From contig OZ038388.1 of the NCBI GenBank assembly GCA_964036045.1, positions 1,249,501 through 1,313,500 of the forward strand: a stretch of 64,000 bases of DNA. The letters run 5' to 3'. Of this stretch, positions 22,985 to 33,489 are shown piece after piece. Position 1 is the stretch's first letter, and each line of letters begins with the position of its first letter. The notes under the pieces are model-generated. The model was given only the letters and a program-made list of their open reading frames with translations. It was not told the origin of the DNA and ran no database searches. Position numbers and translations under genes: made by a program. This DNA comes from Eutreptiella sp. 'Long Island Sound 2002'. Lineage: Eukaryota > Euglenozoa > Euglenophyceae > Eutreptiales > Eutreptiaceae.

Positions 22985-24679
22985 ATGGAAGCAATATTGG
23001 TCACTGTTTGTGTATTCACGGTTGTGAAAGGGTTGCAGGCCTTCGGGTATCCGTCGCCGACCACAAGCATGTCCCCAAGCACCACTCTCTTTCGTCCTAT
23101 TGCAACCACTCACAAGGTTCCGGTATCCCAATTTGCCCGAATGCCTTTGCGACACGTGAAGTCCTCCGTCATTGGGTTCTGGACACAAGGTTCCTCAAGG
23201 ATTACAAAGTCACGCTACATGATGGGCTCGCACCACGAACCCGAACACGCACGAAATCCCTCGGTGGTGCGTGATGTTGATGAGGGGCTGACTCAGGCAA
23301 GGGCGGCATTACCCCCTCTCATCCCAAAGGCATTGAGGCTCCCCCTCCTTGGGTTGGCTTTGGGGTTTTTATGGCAGCCCTTGAAGCGAATGGCTCTTTG
23401 GGCTTGGAGGATAATGAAAACGCCCCAAATTGCTGTCTACACCGCGACCTCCACGCACACGGCCCTGAGTACTGCAGGGGCCCGCCTCCGGGTGCTCGAG
23501 ACTGTGAGTGACGAAAAGGCCCTGGCCCCGGATGTCTCATTGGAGGCGGTGGCAGAGCTGACCGAGGGCTTTGCAGTTGCAGACTTGGAGGGCTTGATGA
23601 ACGATGCCTCCATCGTAGCCGCCCAACAGTCAAGAACCCAAGTCCAAATGCAAGATATTCGGGAGGCATACCGCGCTCACGTGCAACTTCCTTCCAGGGG
23701 AACAACGGCATTCGGGAGGGGCGTTCCGCAGACTGCGACGTTGAAAAAGCAGCACCCAGAAATCGCACAGGCTGCAACGTCGAGGCAAAAGAGTCTTTTT
23801 TTCAAGACCCTGTCGCGGGTAGCTCTTCCCTCGCTGTTGACCACTCTGGCAGGCATTTTTTATTTTGGCGAAGTCAGCCTCTACCTGCGAAAAATTTTGG
23901 ATCCAGAGGCTCTTCTAGTCCTCGGCATGGACGAGTCTCAGTTTATGCAGAACTTTCAGACCGTGATTGGGCTCTTGTTCTCCATTCTGGCCGGCAGTGC
24001 CTACAGCAGTCTGTATGCCCAGCAAGAGAGCATCGTCTTCGCCTTGTACGCAGAGGTCTCCGAGGCCAAATCCCTGTTGGAGCAAGTCACGCTGGTCTGC
24101 CAAGGCCGGCCGATGTATGGCAAGACGCTGGCATACATCAAGGAGTACGTCGAGAACGATTTGCGGAAGTTCGAGACGCCTCCGGCGGATCTGTTGGCAG
24201 AGAGACCTGCCGATGACCCTCTGGAGAGCATCATGTATCTAACATCGGTTGGGGTGCCGTCAGTGGTCTATGAGACCGTTCGATCTCTGCGGCAAGCGCG
24301 CGCGTATCGTTTGGGGGCCATGCAACGCAAGTTCCCTGGCCTCGGGATTGTGCTGCTCTATGTATTGGGCATTCTTGTCCTCGTGCCATTCCCTTTGTTG
24401 AGTGCTGGGGGCCTGCCTAGTATGACGACTGGCATTTTGCTGGTCCAGGGCTCTCTATTTGGTGCGTTGGCTGGGTCCATCGTGCTGTGTCTGAGGATTA
24501 TCCAAGAGCTATGGCAGAGCAGCGGGGGCGTATTCAATGTAGATGAAGTTTTACTGAAGATGGTCAGTGGTTTAGAAGAGGAGCTAGATATACGTAGTTC
24601 CGGACTAATAGGTGTCACTGATGGTCCTGATGCCCCCCAAACACCTTGGGCAAAGGATGTCAGCATGAGGCTGGATTGA
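22985..24679 (+). CDS. Plastid-targeted DUF4239 (bestrophin-like) membrane protein with an FtsH-type AAA lid segment
   Basis: 564 residues, intronless, stop TGA. The ATG at 22985 is chosen because it opens a clear signal peptide (residues 1-19, hydrophobic 'ILVTVCVFTVV') followed by 'AFGYPSP' and a Ser/Thr/Arg-rich stretch. This is the bipartite presequence of complex red plastids. Residues 116-130 are hydrophobic. Residues 182-232 ('AVAELTEGFAVADLEGLMND...') resemble the C-terminal helical lid of FtsH AAA+ proteases; no Walker motifs and no M41 zinc site are present. Residues 275-535 match DUF4239: 'VSEAKSLLEQVTLVCQGR', 'DDPLESIMYLTSVGVPSVVY', 'RSLRQARAYRLGAMQRKFP', with membrane segments near 275-295, 322-342, 452-472 and 480-503. 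DUF4239 proteins are thought to be chloroplast membrane channels of bestrophin type, though evidence is limited. The lid may be a relic of a fusion or an oligomerisation module. Confidence 0.85.
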   Translation: MEAILVTVCVFTVVKGLQAFGYPSPTTSMSPSTTLFRPIATTHKVPVSQFARMPLRHVKSSVIGFWTQGSSRITKSRYMMGSHHEPEHARNPSVVRDVDEGLTQARAALPPLIPKALRLPLLGLALGFLWQPLKRMALWAWRIMKTPQIAVYTATSTHTALSTAGARLRVLETVSDEKALAPDVSLEAVAELTEGFAVADLEGLMNDASIVAAQQSRTQVQMQDIREAYRAHVQLPSRGTTAFGRGVPQTATLKKQHPEIAQAATSRQKSLFFKTLSRVALPSLLTTLAGIFYFGEVSLYLRKILDPEALLVLGMDESQFMQNFQTVIGLLFSILAGSAYSSLYAQQESIVFALYAEVSEAKSLLEQVTLVCQGRPMYGKTLAYIKEYVENDLRKFETPPADLLAERPADDPLESIMYLTSVGVPSVVYETVRSLRQARAYRLGAMQRKFPGLGIVLLYVLGILVLVPFPLLSAGGLPSMTTGILLVQGSLFGALAGSIVLCLRIIQELWQSSGGVFNVDEVLLKMVSGLEEELDIRSSGLIGVTDGPDAPQTPWAKDVSMRLD

Positions 24680-27227
24680 TTGCATCTCTTCAGGCGAGCA
24701 ACAAATTGTGGGGTACGCGGCTAGTTGACATCTTGTACATATGAATGTAAGATCAATTTGAATGAGGGAAATGAGGGCAGATCAAATGGTGACAGCCCGT
24801 TTCGTGTCAAGCTGACAAGAGAGAGCGTATCTGTCTGGCTTCAAATCAGGTTGCACCTGTCCTCATAGAACCCAACCGCAGCTACAGAGAATGTATACTT
24901 GCAGTTACAACTGAGACTATGGCTTCCCCCCTCGTCTCATGACAAGCTGAAGTCGAAGGACGATACCCAACTGTGGCTACAGAGAATGTCTACTTGCAGT
25001 TGCAACTATGATATTGACTTCCCTCACCTTGCCCCACCAAGATCATTCTTCTGCCTTTTATGGCTCACCAGGACCCCTTCCCCCATGCATTTCGTGCATT
25101 CCCTTTGTGTCATCTCACATGTTTTCCTGCACAAACTGATTGTTCCCCCAATACTGCCCCTGGTGGTGGATCCATCTGACACTCAGCATAGTCACCAGCC
25201 CACCAGCACTCAATGTGATGCATCACAAGATCAAACCAATTTTTTTCAGAAACTCCCTTAACCCACCCTCCCAAGTTGGACTGGAGCTGACTTGAGGTGC
25301 AAGAACTTGTTTTATGGCCTTCTGCCCATCCACTCACCCATGATCCCCCTGGATCATGGGGGCCATACGTTCAAAATTACCGGCAACCCTACAATCATGC
25401 TGCGGTGTGTTGGTCAGTTGGTTGGGCCATCTACCCCCCAATCGAAGTGCTCAAACGTGGTGACAACGGTGGCGTTGGGTCGGAGGACTGATCTCTGTTC
25501 GGCCCCTGACACACATCTTATGAGTGGGTTTACGGCCTCGATTGTCCTTCCCTTTGGTCCATCCCCGCTACAGGCTTGCTCAGCGTAGCCCAAAGCGGCT
25601 CTGGACAACTGCTGTGCGTCTCGACTGCGTGTACTGTGCCCTCCCTGGGTGTATCTTGCCAACTCCAACGTGACAGGGGGCAGGTGGGGGAGGGGAGGCA
25701 TCTCAATGTGCAAAATCCCTCTTTCAAGCCCCCCCCCCCCCCTGTCATCCCGCCAGTAACGGGGTGGGTGGAATAAGACCTGTCTGACCGTCGATGCACC
25801 CGTGGTCCCACGATGTAATGAGGGTCCTGTGTCCTCCATTGTGAGGAATGTACCATGCACCGCTTCTCTCCTGAGCTTGGCCTCCCCCTGTCCACCCCGC
25901 ACATGGAACCCATTCCCGAAAACTACTCCACTAGGCGCTACATTTTTGAGAGGTTCAGAAACCTTCAGAAGCCGAGTCAAAACGCATACCAAAATGGTGT
26001 GACGAGGCGTCGATTTCCCAGTGAGCTCGGATGATTTTCCTAATTACCCAAGGTTGCAGAAAAACGTGCACGTTTGCTTCAGAGGGGGCCTATTTTTGAC
26101 CACGGAGGGTGCAGTGGCATTTTCGGGATAGCAATCAATAAATGTTATTCGACGTTGCAAATTCTGCGTCAGAGTAAGCACAGGGAGTCACGCTCTCTGG
26201 TCTGCATGGCGTAGCACTCCCAATGTCTGCTGCTGTGCAAGAGATTGGTATTTCTTCACCAGGTTTTTGCAGTTTTGCCACACAAAGGTGCCTGTGGTAG
26301 CCTTTCGGATCATGGTTTGCTGTTCAGTCGACTTGAATTTGTGTCATTCAGTGCTGAGGAACGCATTTGCCAACAACTCTGACCCCTGGGTAAGGCATAA
26401 TTCTGGCGGTTCTGGCGTACCGTGGAGTATTCCACAGCCACAGCACGGCTACAATGCAGTACGGACACCTGTTAGCAGGACCACAGGATGGCTACCCCTT
26501 CCCTATGGTTGCATACCTCATGATGTTTCGAAACTCCAGAACCCACACTCTAGCTTTCCTTCTTAGCCTGTTCTATTTTGCTGACGGGGGTGCTTGCCTA
26601 CAGATGAACTTGCACAGGATGGATGCGCTGGGGGACTTGTGAAATGGGCAGGGTAGAAACGTGGCCATGTGCAGAGGCAAGATACACTGACTAATGAGTG
26701 AAGAAGGTGTAACGATAAACACGTCATAACAATCGGGGCCTTCGTGAACAGCATCCCTTTCCCACTATTCGGTGCTATTCGGTACAGCTGCAGCGCAGGA
26801 AATCTTGCTTTCGACCGATTGATGACGTGCACAGCGCTCTCCAGCTGTCTCCAGTGCTACAGCCACAGCCACAGCCACAATCATTACCACAGGGACGTCT
26901 GTCGCAACAACAGTGCAAATCCAAGAACTGGGCTACAACCCAGCATCCACCGATGACCACAACCATGTTACGCGCACAGGACGGGGGTTTATCAGGATCC
27001 TGTGTGCCTTTGGCGGGGAATTGGCTGCGTGCCAAATATTATGTAGATAGATGACTCAGTCAACCTGTGTTTTGCTTCAGAATCATCTTGACCCACAGCT
27101 ACAGTGACGGAAAATCATCGGAACCCGAATCTGTTCTAATCCTCGGCTATCATTACAGCACAGCCAAGCTGCAGCCGCCCTCATATAGCCCACACTGCAC
27201 ACACCTCCTCCTTGTCCAAAGACAGGC
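24680..27227. other. Intergenic with a short local duplication
   Basis: Two similar stretches, about 24875-24945 and 24967-25025 ('acagagaatgt.tacttgcagtt'), form a tandem duplication. A 192-codon minus-strand frame at 25992-25414 shows no domain and low-complexity parts, and I do not call it. Short 'cacagccacagcca' repeats lie at 26860-26880. No poly(A) signal for the upstream gene was seen. Confidence 0.5.
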
Positions 27228-27699
27228 ATGAATTATTTCAACTCGACATTTGACGCTTTGATGAAAACTTTTGGCTGCCGTGAAACAGCGTTGATCCGTG
27301 CACTATTTGCAGGAACAAAAGAGTGCTGGATGCCTTTTGCATTGATGCTTGTTGTTTGGTTTTATTCAGAGCATAGTGGCATTGTGTATCTTGCTGTAGG
27401 GGAAACAATTATATATCTTTCGGTCACTACATTGGCTGGTAAGCAGTGGGCACCGGTGCAATGGAAGTCCAAAATTCTGCATTGCTAGTGCTGTATGTTT
27501 CATTCCAGCTATGGGCAAGTGTTCCGAAAAGTTGTCTTGTCTTACAGTCAGCGTTGCAAGGGAGTATGTGTGCCCCTGTGCCCAGAGCACAGGGGCACAG
27601 TGGGCTGGGGTAAAAGAAAAAGCCTCCCTCACCCCAAACTCATGGCCAACAATTTTGATTCTTCAACAACAAGATGTATGTCAGACCTCTGAAATTTAA
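27228..27699 (+). CDS. Possible small two-exon membrane protein gene
   Basis: Exon 1 (27228-27438) starts ATG and encodes 'MNYFNSTFDALMKTFG...' with a hydrophobic stretch 'MPFALMLVVWFY' and another around 'GIVYLAVGETIIYLS'. A GTAAGC donor at 27439 and a pyrimidine-rich 'tttcattccag' acceptor ending at 27508 define a 70-nt intron. The frame then continues to TAA at 27697-27699, giving 133 residues. I recognise no family. Without splicing the frame ends at 27488. The model rests on splice signals and an open frame only and could be a fragment of a larger gene. Confidence 0.3.
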
Positions 27700-28256
27700 A
27701 ACCAAGTTTGAAATTTCAGGCTGACGAGATCACAGCTCTGTCATCTTGTTGGCAATTGTTTGTGCCTGATGGTAATGCCAGCAGCTGTTTGTCACATATT
27801 TCATGTCAAGTCTCACGGTGTAGTCTGCATTTTCCAATAACCTCCCATGATGAGAAATTTACTTTACCGGAGGCAACTAGCTTGAACCGGTGACCCTCAC
27901 AGGTCAGCATTAGAAATTGCCTTTGCGCTTGTGTGCGTTTCTGGAAAGGGCTGAAAGTGGGTGCAAGGGCTTGTCAAAAAGAGGGAAATGCGATCACAGT
28001 TTGTGCTCCTCATCAGTCACCCCACTGCCACTTGGTGATTTTTTGGGGGTACCATGACACCAAAAGCTCTTTTTGCTTAATTTTTTTGGCAATTCCTTGG
28101 GGGAACGTTAGCGCGCCGAGCGCGCGCCGGGCATCTTTTTGGACCCGTGCCCCTCTAGTGGCCTTTTAGGGGGTGCACTAAGGGGGCGCACTTAGCACAG
28201 TGCAGCTATTTGGGCGCCTGGCTGTACTAGAGACCCACACTTTGAGATACTAGGAG

Positions 28257-28660
28257 CATCATGGTGACCCCTAGCGTAGGTTTTGACTTCTGATTTTGTC
28301 CCCTTTGTTGGGGACCCCCAAGAATGCAGGGGTGACGTAGCATTTCCGCCCTCTTTTGGGCCCCAACCTTCCGGTGCTATTGAGGAAACTGGGACAATCT
28401 TTGAGTCCACGCTTTGTTGCATGGTGCATCATGGTGACCCCCGGCGTAGGTTTTGACTTCTGATTTTGTTCCCTTTGTTGGGGTTAGGGACTCACAATCC
28501 ACGCTTTGTTGCGTGGCCCCTCGAGTTGGGGTTAGGGACTCACAATCCACGCTTTGTTGCGTGGCCCCTCGAGTTGGGGTTAGGGACTCACAATCCACGC
28601 TTTATGCGGTCTTTCAAGCTTCCGGTGCTATTGAGGAAACCGGGACAATCTTCATTACGC
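28257..28660 (+). repeat. Nested tandem repeats inside the DNA transposon
   Basis: Three copies of a 48-bp unit ('ttggggttagggactcac...') begin at 28478, 28526 and 28574, the last incomplete. A larger duplication surrounds them: 'catcatggtgacccc' at 28257 and 28427, and 'ccggtgctattgaggaaac' at 28371 and 28620. These lie where the missing 5' part of the transposase gene would be expected, so they may have replaced it. Confidence 0.85.
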
Positions 28661-28714
28661 TTTTGCTTTGCGTTGTGTTTTGTTTTGTTGCGTAGTTCCT
28701 GAAATGCAGACACC

Positions 28715-29410
28715 ATGCCCATCATGCCCATCAGTTCCATTGGCGGGATATGGAGTGCAGACCTGTGGAATCCTAAGTATGTGTTGCATGTTTACAAGGT
28801 GACTGTTGCCGTTGATATGTTGGGCAACATTATATGGATTTGCCCCTTGGCCCCCGCGACATCAGCTGATGTTTTGATTTGGGATGGGTATGGACCTTCT
28901 CGTACCCGAGGTGATTTCTTTGATTTTGAAGTTGGGGGCCATGATGGTGCTTATAAAGGCCGGATTCATGTCATTGTGCCATTCATTGGAAGAAAGAATG
29001 GCACTTTGACAGCCCGCCAACAATGTTACAATGATGTCCTTGGGTGGTACACGGCACGCATTGAGCAGCTGTTTGCTCGGTTGTGGCATTGGGGTTTGGT
29101 TAGGAACATCTGGCGTGGCGGCCCCAATGAGTTGCACCAGGTAGTCCGCATTTTGTTGCATTTCACTCAGTTTTGCATCCGGAGGCAAGTCCGTCACCCC
29201 ACCTACGGACCATGGGAGCATGTCCCGCCTCAGGTTTGGACTGACCAAAGCAACTCGGCCGCCACGCAAGATGAGGCAGAGGATGAGGCGGAAGTGTGTG
29301 TTTTGTGTTGCCAAAGGCGCTCCACCGTCGCAGTTTGTGATGAGTGTAAGGAGCACTACTGTAATGAATGTATTGACACCCACACTTGTGGGACCAATGT
29401 TGTTTGTTAA
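28715..29410 (+). CDS. DDE superfamily transposase (C-terminal part) with a B-box-like zinc finger
   Basis: 231 residues from ATG at 28715 to TAA. It matches the catalytic core of the DDE_Tnp_4 / HARBI1 type: Asp34 in 'KVTVAVDMLGNIIWICP', Asp77 in 'GGHDGAYKGRIHVIVP', and Glu117 in 'LTARQQCYND...ARIEQLFARLWHW'. The usual N-terminal DNA-binding half is missing, so the protein starts just before the first catalytic Asp. Unusually, the C-terminus (195-225) has paired cysteines, CVLC, CDEC, CNEC, then H and C, like a B-box or related zinc-binding fold, after an acidic linker. The enzyme would cut and join transposon ends, but this copy is probably not autonomous. The tandem repeats just upstream may mark the truncation. 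Confidence 0.7.
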   Translation: MPIMPISSIGGIWSADLWNPKYVLHVYKVTVAVDMLGNIIWICPLAPATSADVLIWDGYGPSRTRGDFFDFEVGGHDGAYKGRIHVIVPFIGRKNGTLTARQQCYNDVLGWYTARIEQLFARLWHWGLVRNIWRGGPNELHQVVRILLHFTQFCIRRQVRHPTYGPWEHVPPQVWTDQSNSAATQDEAEDEAEVCVLCCQRRSTVAVCDECKEHYCNECIDTHTCGTNVVC

Positions 29411-29840
29411 TTACACTACAAATGACAGTTGGAGTGGTTGAAATCAGAGATCCTGCTTTATTTTGCAACGTGCTTTGTAGGGAAGGTGTGCAGTGCAATG
29501 TGGTCTACTTGGGGGGCTTCTCCATGGGAGGGTAAATGTGGGGCTGAAGTCGGGATAGTTAATAGAAAAGTAGCGCGCCGGGCAAACATTCCCCCCTTGG
29601 ATGATGCCTTCGAGGCCACTTGGAGGGCAGCCCAAACCTATTGGTGTAGACAGCCTTATTGATTTGGCACAACGAAAGACAATATTTTCAAAGGTTCTTG
29701 TTGGTTGTGGACAGAACCTTTCGAATAGTGTGTGGGAGTACCACCGTTTTTCTTAGTGTGTGTCCTACCCGAGGGGGGGGGGGGTGTTGGGTGGGTGGGT
29801 CTGTCAGAATTTCTCGGTGGGTGGGTTTCCAAGCTAGTGC
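29411..29840. other. 3' flank of the DNA transposon
   Basis: This contains the presumed right end of the transposon, a 'ggatgatgccttcgagg' stretch and a G-run (29773-29784). No gene is seen. Confidence 0.4.
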
Positions 29841-29845
29841 AGCCG

Positions 29846-30250
29846 CAGCATGCCGCAGCACCTGTTTTTTGGAGCTGCACATGGGGGTTTTGAAGCATGC
29901 CGCAGCATGCCGCAGCGAGCCAAAATTTTCACATGGCGGACTTTTTTTTTCATAACACGTCGAACATGTGAAGCCTTTGTTGCACAGATATCCCATAACT
30001 GGATGGTAGCTCAGTGGTCTATGTACCACATACCAGTTTGAAGGGTCCTGGGGTCCATTCCCGGAAAGGGCAATGTTTTGCCTGTCAGTTCCTCTCTATT
30101 GTTGCACAGATCTCCGCTTTTTTGGTGTATTGGGAAGGTATTGGGGACCACATCAGCTTGTCTGCCTTGTCTGTCTGCTCCCATAGAAGTGTAGGTACCC
30201 ACATGTGAAGGCAGAAGCATGCCGCAGCATGCCGCAGCATGCCGCAGCAC
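29846..30250. repeat. Clusters of GCATGCCGCA repeats
   Basis: The 10-bp unit GCATGCCGCA occurs once near 29847, about twice near 29896-29915 and about three times at 30218-30247. The clusters flank a tRNA-like sequence, so they may be ends of a SINE or of a small hairpin element. Confidence 0.7.
30003..30067 (+). repeat. tRNA-like sequence, probable SINE head
   Basis: Box A-like TAGCTCAGTGGT (30007-30018) is followed by a T-arm-like hairpin 'CTGGG GTCCATT CCCGG' (30048-30064). The acceptor and anticodon arms are not convincing, so this is not called a functional tRNA gene. An internal pol III promoter of a tRNA-derived SINE is the likelier reading. Confidence 0.4.
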
Positions 30251-30442
30251 AAGAAATTTTTCCGAGGGACCGCACTAGTCTGTGGGTTTCCAACCACCTC
30301 TCCCCCTCCCCCGTAGGGGAGGCCGTTGTGGGGGACTTTGGGTCAACGCCAAAGACAAAAACCCCGTAGACACCCCCCCAGCCCCACCCCGATTGCAAAA
30401 TCCTGGGGGGGGATCACTTGCCCTAAAAGTCCACGGCACCAA

Positions 30443-30960
30443 GGAAATCACCTCGAAGAGAGGTTGTTGGATCAAGCGCAGGCGCGGGCGTCCCATACCC
30501 CCCTTTTGGGGGGGTCATTCGCATAGCATACCCCAAGGCATGATATTTGATGTCCAACCCCGTGTAAAATCATTATTTTGCCGAATAAGACAATCCCCCA
30601 ATGGATTTTTTTATTCTGAGGCCTCTATCCCCTAAAACTGGATAACACTTTTTTTGAGGGGGAGGGGGTGGGGGGGGGCTCAAAAGTTTTCGCTTAGAAG
30701 GCTCCAAGCAATGGGAGACACACTTGTGTCACATCCACCGCCGGTCGAATGGTAACGCACCCAGCCGCGGAATCACCTCGCAGAGGTTGTTAGATCAAAG
30801 CCAGGCAGGCGTATATAGGGGGAAACGCCACATACCCCCCATTTTGGGCCTTTTTGGGCCTATCCGCGTACCCTACCCCAAGGGGTTGAATTGTTGATTT
30901 AACCCCTTGTAAAATCATTATTTTGTCCAATAAACGCATCCCCGGATGAGTTTTTGGTCC
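30443..30960. repeat. Two diverged direct copies of a ~170-190-bp repeat
   Basis: 'atcacctcg..gaggttgtt.gatcaa...' followed by a 'taccccaagg' region and 'tgtaaaatcattattttg' appears at about 30449-30610 and again at 30770-30955. Spacing is about 325 bp. The copies are diverged, with poly-C and poly-G runs between them. A 'ggtcgaatggtaacgcac' before the second copy is weakly tRNA-like. Confidence 0.65.
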
Positions 30961-31389
30961 GGACCCCCCTGGCCCCCCCCCACTTGAAACCCACTTTTTT
31001 GAGGTTTTGAGGGAGGTGGGGGGGGGGGGGAAATCCAGCCCCCCTTTCTTTCGGTCGAATATCAGGAATCTTTTTGGTTTTTTTGGATTTTGAGCCGAAA
31101 AAGTGTTTCCGGGTCCCAACTCCATGGGGTTTGTATGGGGCGGAGTGGGACGAGCGCCGGTACAGTTTATGCACTTTTTGGCCTTTTTTGGTATGTTGGG
31201 GGTTTTGGCAACCTCGGTGACTCCGTGGTACCCACTCTAAGGGGTGTGAGTGGGGATGTTGTGGCAGTATATGCCTACTAGGATACGAAAGGACGTTTTT
31301 TGCAATCTCTAGCCTTGCCGAGGGCCGCTCAAATGCCCGTGCCAACAACGCGAAATGGCTGTTTCCACCAATAATGGCCTAGTGAATGA
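30961..31389. other. No gene seen
   Basis: Low-complexity poly-C/poly-G stretches followed by about 300 bp without a motif or a long open frame. Confidence 0.5.
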
Positions 31390-31937
31390 GCCGGTACACA
31401 ACCTGCTTATGCAGCCCTAGGCAGCTCAAAAATCGAAGTTTTCGAAACTTGTTCTTATGATATTGTGACCACACGATATGACCATCCAAGGTATGTAAAG
31501 CATGTTTTAGGCCGTGTTTACGTGTTTGTCACCCTATTTGGGTATTGGCCGCATGGGGGGGGGGGGTCCTCCCAAGGGATTGGTACACAACCTACTTATG
31601 CAGTTTTTCACCCTGGGCAGCTCAAAAATCGAGGTTTTCGACAGTTGTTTTTGTGATATTGTGATCACCTAAAATGACCATCCAAGGTATGTAAAGCATG
31701 TTGTAGGCCGTATTTACGCGTTTTTCACCCTATTTGGGTATTGGCTCCGGGGGGGGGTGGTCTCCCAAGGGACGGGTGCACAACCTGCTAATGCAATTTT
31801 TCACCCTAGGCAGCTCAAAAATCGAAGTTTTCAAAACTTGTTCTTATGATATGGTGACCACACAATATGACCATCCAAGGTATGTAAACCATGTTTTAGG
31901 CCGCATTTACGTGTTTTTCACCGTATTTGGGTATTAG
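31390..31937. repeat. ~195-bp tandem array, left part
   Basis: Units repeat at 31421, 31617 and 31810 (periods 196 and 193), with features 'gcagctcaaaaatcgaag', 'ggtatgtaaagcatgtttta' and a G-run. The array is broken at 31937 by an insertion, resumes at 43891, is broken again at 44074 and resumes at 50385. Confidence 0.85.
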
Positions 31938-32475
31938 GAGGTCTCCTGGGCAGATCTGGCCCTGGACTATGAAGCGTTCGTGGAGCGAGCGCTCCCGGCC
32001 TCCCCGGACCACCGGCTGCGGGGTACCCGCCTACCACTGGGGAAACGGGCCCAAATTCTGCGCAAGCAGTGGGCCTGGCGGAACGCCATCTGGCGGCGGG
32101 CACGCTGCTTTGTGGGGCCCCGCTGGGGCGCTGCCGCTCGCTCCTCCCCCTAGGGGGGCCGCGTGTGCGCGGGGCTCGCAGCCCTTCCATTCTTTGCGGC
32201 GCGCCACAAAGTTATGCTGCAGCTAATGCGCCTGGCGACGTACTGCCGCGACTCATGGGTCCGGCGCTTGCGGGCACCTGCCCGCATGCGGTTCAGTGAC
32301 CGCTTTCTGATGGACTACTTCCCCCGCCCCCTCGAGGGGGGGCCACCCCTGCTCCCGTATGCTCGGAGGCCCCCGCGGGCGCCTATCCGAAGCGTCCCGC
32401 TCGCGGCTCCACAGCGCAGCCACCCTCCGGGGGCGGGCAGCGGCACGAAGGCCATGCCGGCTCCTCGGCGGGCCC
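31938..32475 (+). pseudogene. LINE ORF2 C-terminal fragment
   Basis: Reads 'EVSWADLALDYEAFVERALP', then 'LRKQWAWRNAIWRRARCF'. After a frame change near 32150 it continues 'RVCAGLAALPFFAARHKVM' and 'RMRFSDRFLMDYFPRPLE'. It resembles the region downstream of RNase H in LINEs; this is a judgement from pattern, not an alignment. It lacks RT and RNase H and is cut at the TIR element. Confidence 0.5.
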
Positions 32476-32480
32476 AAGCT

Positions 32481-32502
32481 CTTAGGAGGCCTTAATTGCC
32501 CG
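32481..32502 (+). repeat. Left terminal inverted repeat
   Basis: Starts CTTAGGAGGCC and is an exact reverse complement of 43000-43021. Preceded by the AAGCT target duplication. Confidence 0.85.
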
Positions 32503-32572
32503 CCCTGGTGACCCTCAAGGAGTCGAATTTGTTACCCCGAACTGGGGTGTTTTTTTAGGGTATGAAATGCAC

Positions 32573-33485
32573 CAGCGGTCGTAAATCACCTGCTGTGGGC
32601 ACACCTGATCCCTTGGGGATGGGGTTGAGTAGCGCTGTGGTCCACTGCTGCGGCAGTGTGCCATCCGCCAAAAACTGTGTGACAATACGCAACATGACAG
32701 GCGCAAATTCATGCAGAAAGGAACGGTACACTTGTGCCGTGAAACCGTCTTCTCCTGGGGAAGACGTGGGATGCAAAGACAATAGGGCTGCCTGAATCAA
32801 ATCTAGATCTATCGGTTTCGTGAGCATGCGGAATAGTGACTGTGTGTTTTTGCCATGGAAGAAGGGTTGCAGATATTGCCGGCATGCATCCTCAGAGGCA
32901 CCAGTGGCCTGCATGGTAGATTTCAGCTTGCTGGTGATGTCGTGGGCGATAGCGTCAGCTGAGTGTAGGGACTGGCCGGTGGTTGTCCGCAAGCATGGAG
33001 TGGTCAGCATGCAACGGGTCCACCCCATAATTCTTTTTCACCCAGTTGTCATACCAGAGCGCCATCTGGTGGTTCTGCATGCTTTGCCAAAGCCAAGTTG
33101 CTTGTTCTCATGCATTGGCAGTAAGTGAGGGCATAGCTGCATGCACAAGTCCTGTGGGAGCCAACAATCGGCGGGTCCTCCGGCTCAATGAAATAGGCAT
33201 TGGTACATCCTGGGACTGTGCATGAGGGGCTGCCATCTTTCTCAGAAGTCGCCACAAGCATAGCAATTGATTTGAGAAAACAGTGTACCAGCGGGGCTTC
33301 TTCCGTATTCCATGGGCAAACAGCAACTGTGTAAAGTCCTTCCGTGATCTTCGATTTGTCCGCATTGCCAGGGCCCAGACGGCCAATAACCTTGCAGGGC
33401 CCCCATTGGCAACATCCGTCATGAGGTCATCAATGTTCTGAAACTCACGACTTGCCACAACCACCCTTAGCAGTGCCGGATCCAT
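32573..33485 (-). pseudogene. LINE RT N-terminal part, in inverted orientation
   Basis: The minus-strand frame 33028 to about 32570 reads '...AALLSLHPTSSPGEDGFTAQ', then 'GTLPQQWTTALLNPIPKGSG' and 'TAGDLRPLV'. This is the N-terminal (fingers) part of a LINE reverse transcriptase. Upstream sequence to 33485 is in other frames and has no clear motif, so decay or frameshifts are present. The match ends at 'LRPLV' near 32570. The continuation expected from the family ('LQNVALK...') starts on the opposite strand at 33870. Confidence 0.7.
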
Positions 33486-33489
33486 GTCC

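Larger units (their letters stand above)
28109..29584 (+). mobile_element. Harbinger/IS5-like DNA transposon, truncated
   Basis: GC-rich direct repeats of the type 'tagcgcgcc...gggca' lie at 28109-28134 and 29571-29584. The ~90 bp at 28198-28290 is nearly identical to the left end of the element at 57353-58028, and 'aaaagtagcgcgc' recurs at both right ends. The transposase gene lacks its N-terminal half. The true termini are uncertain because the ends are not clean inverted repeats. Confidence 0.6.

Noticed and set aside
25414-25992. 192-codon minus-strand ORF
   Set aside because: No domain, includes a poly-G tract, and has no promoter or neighbour support.
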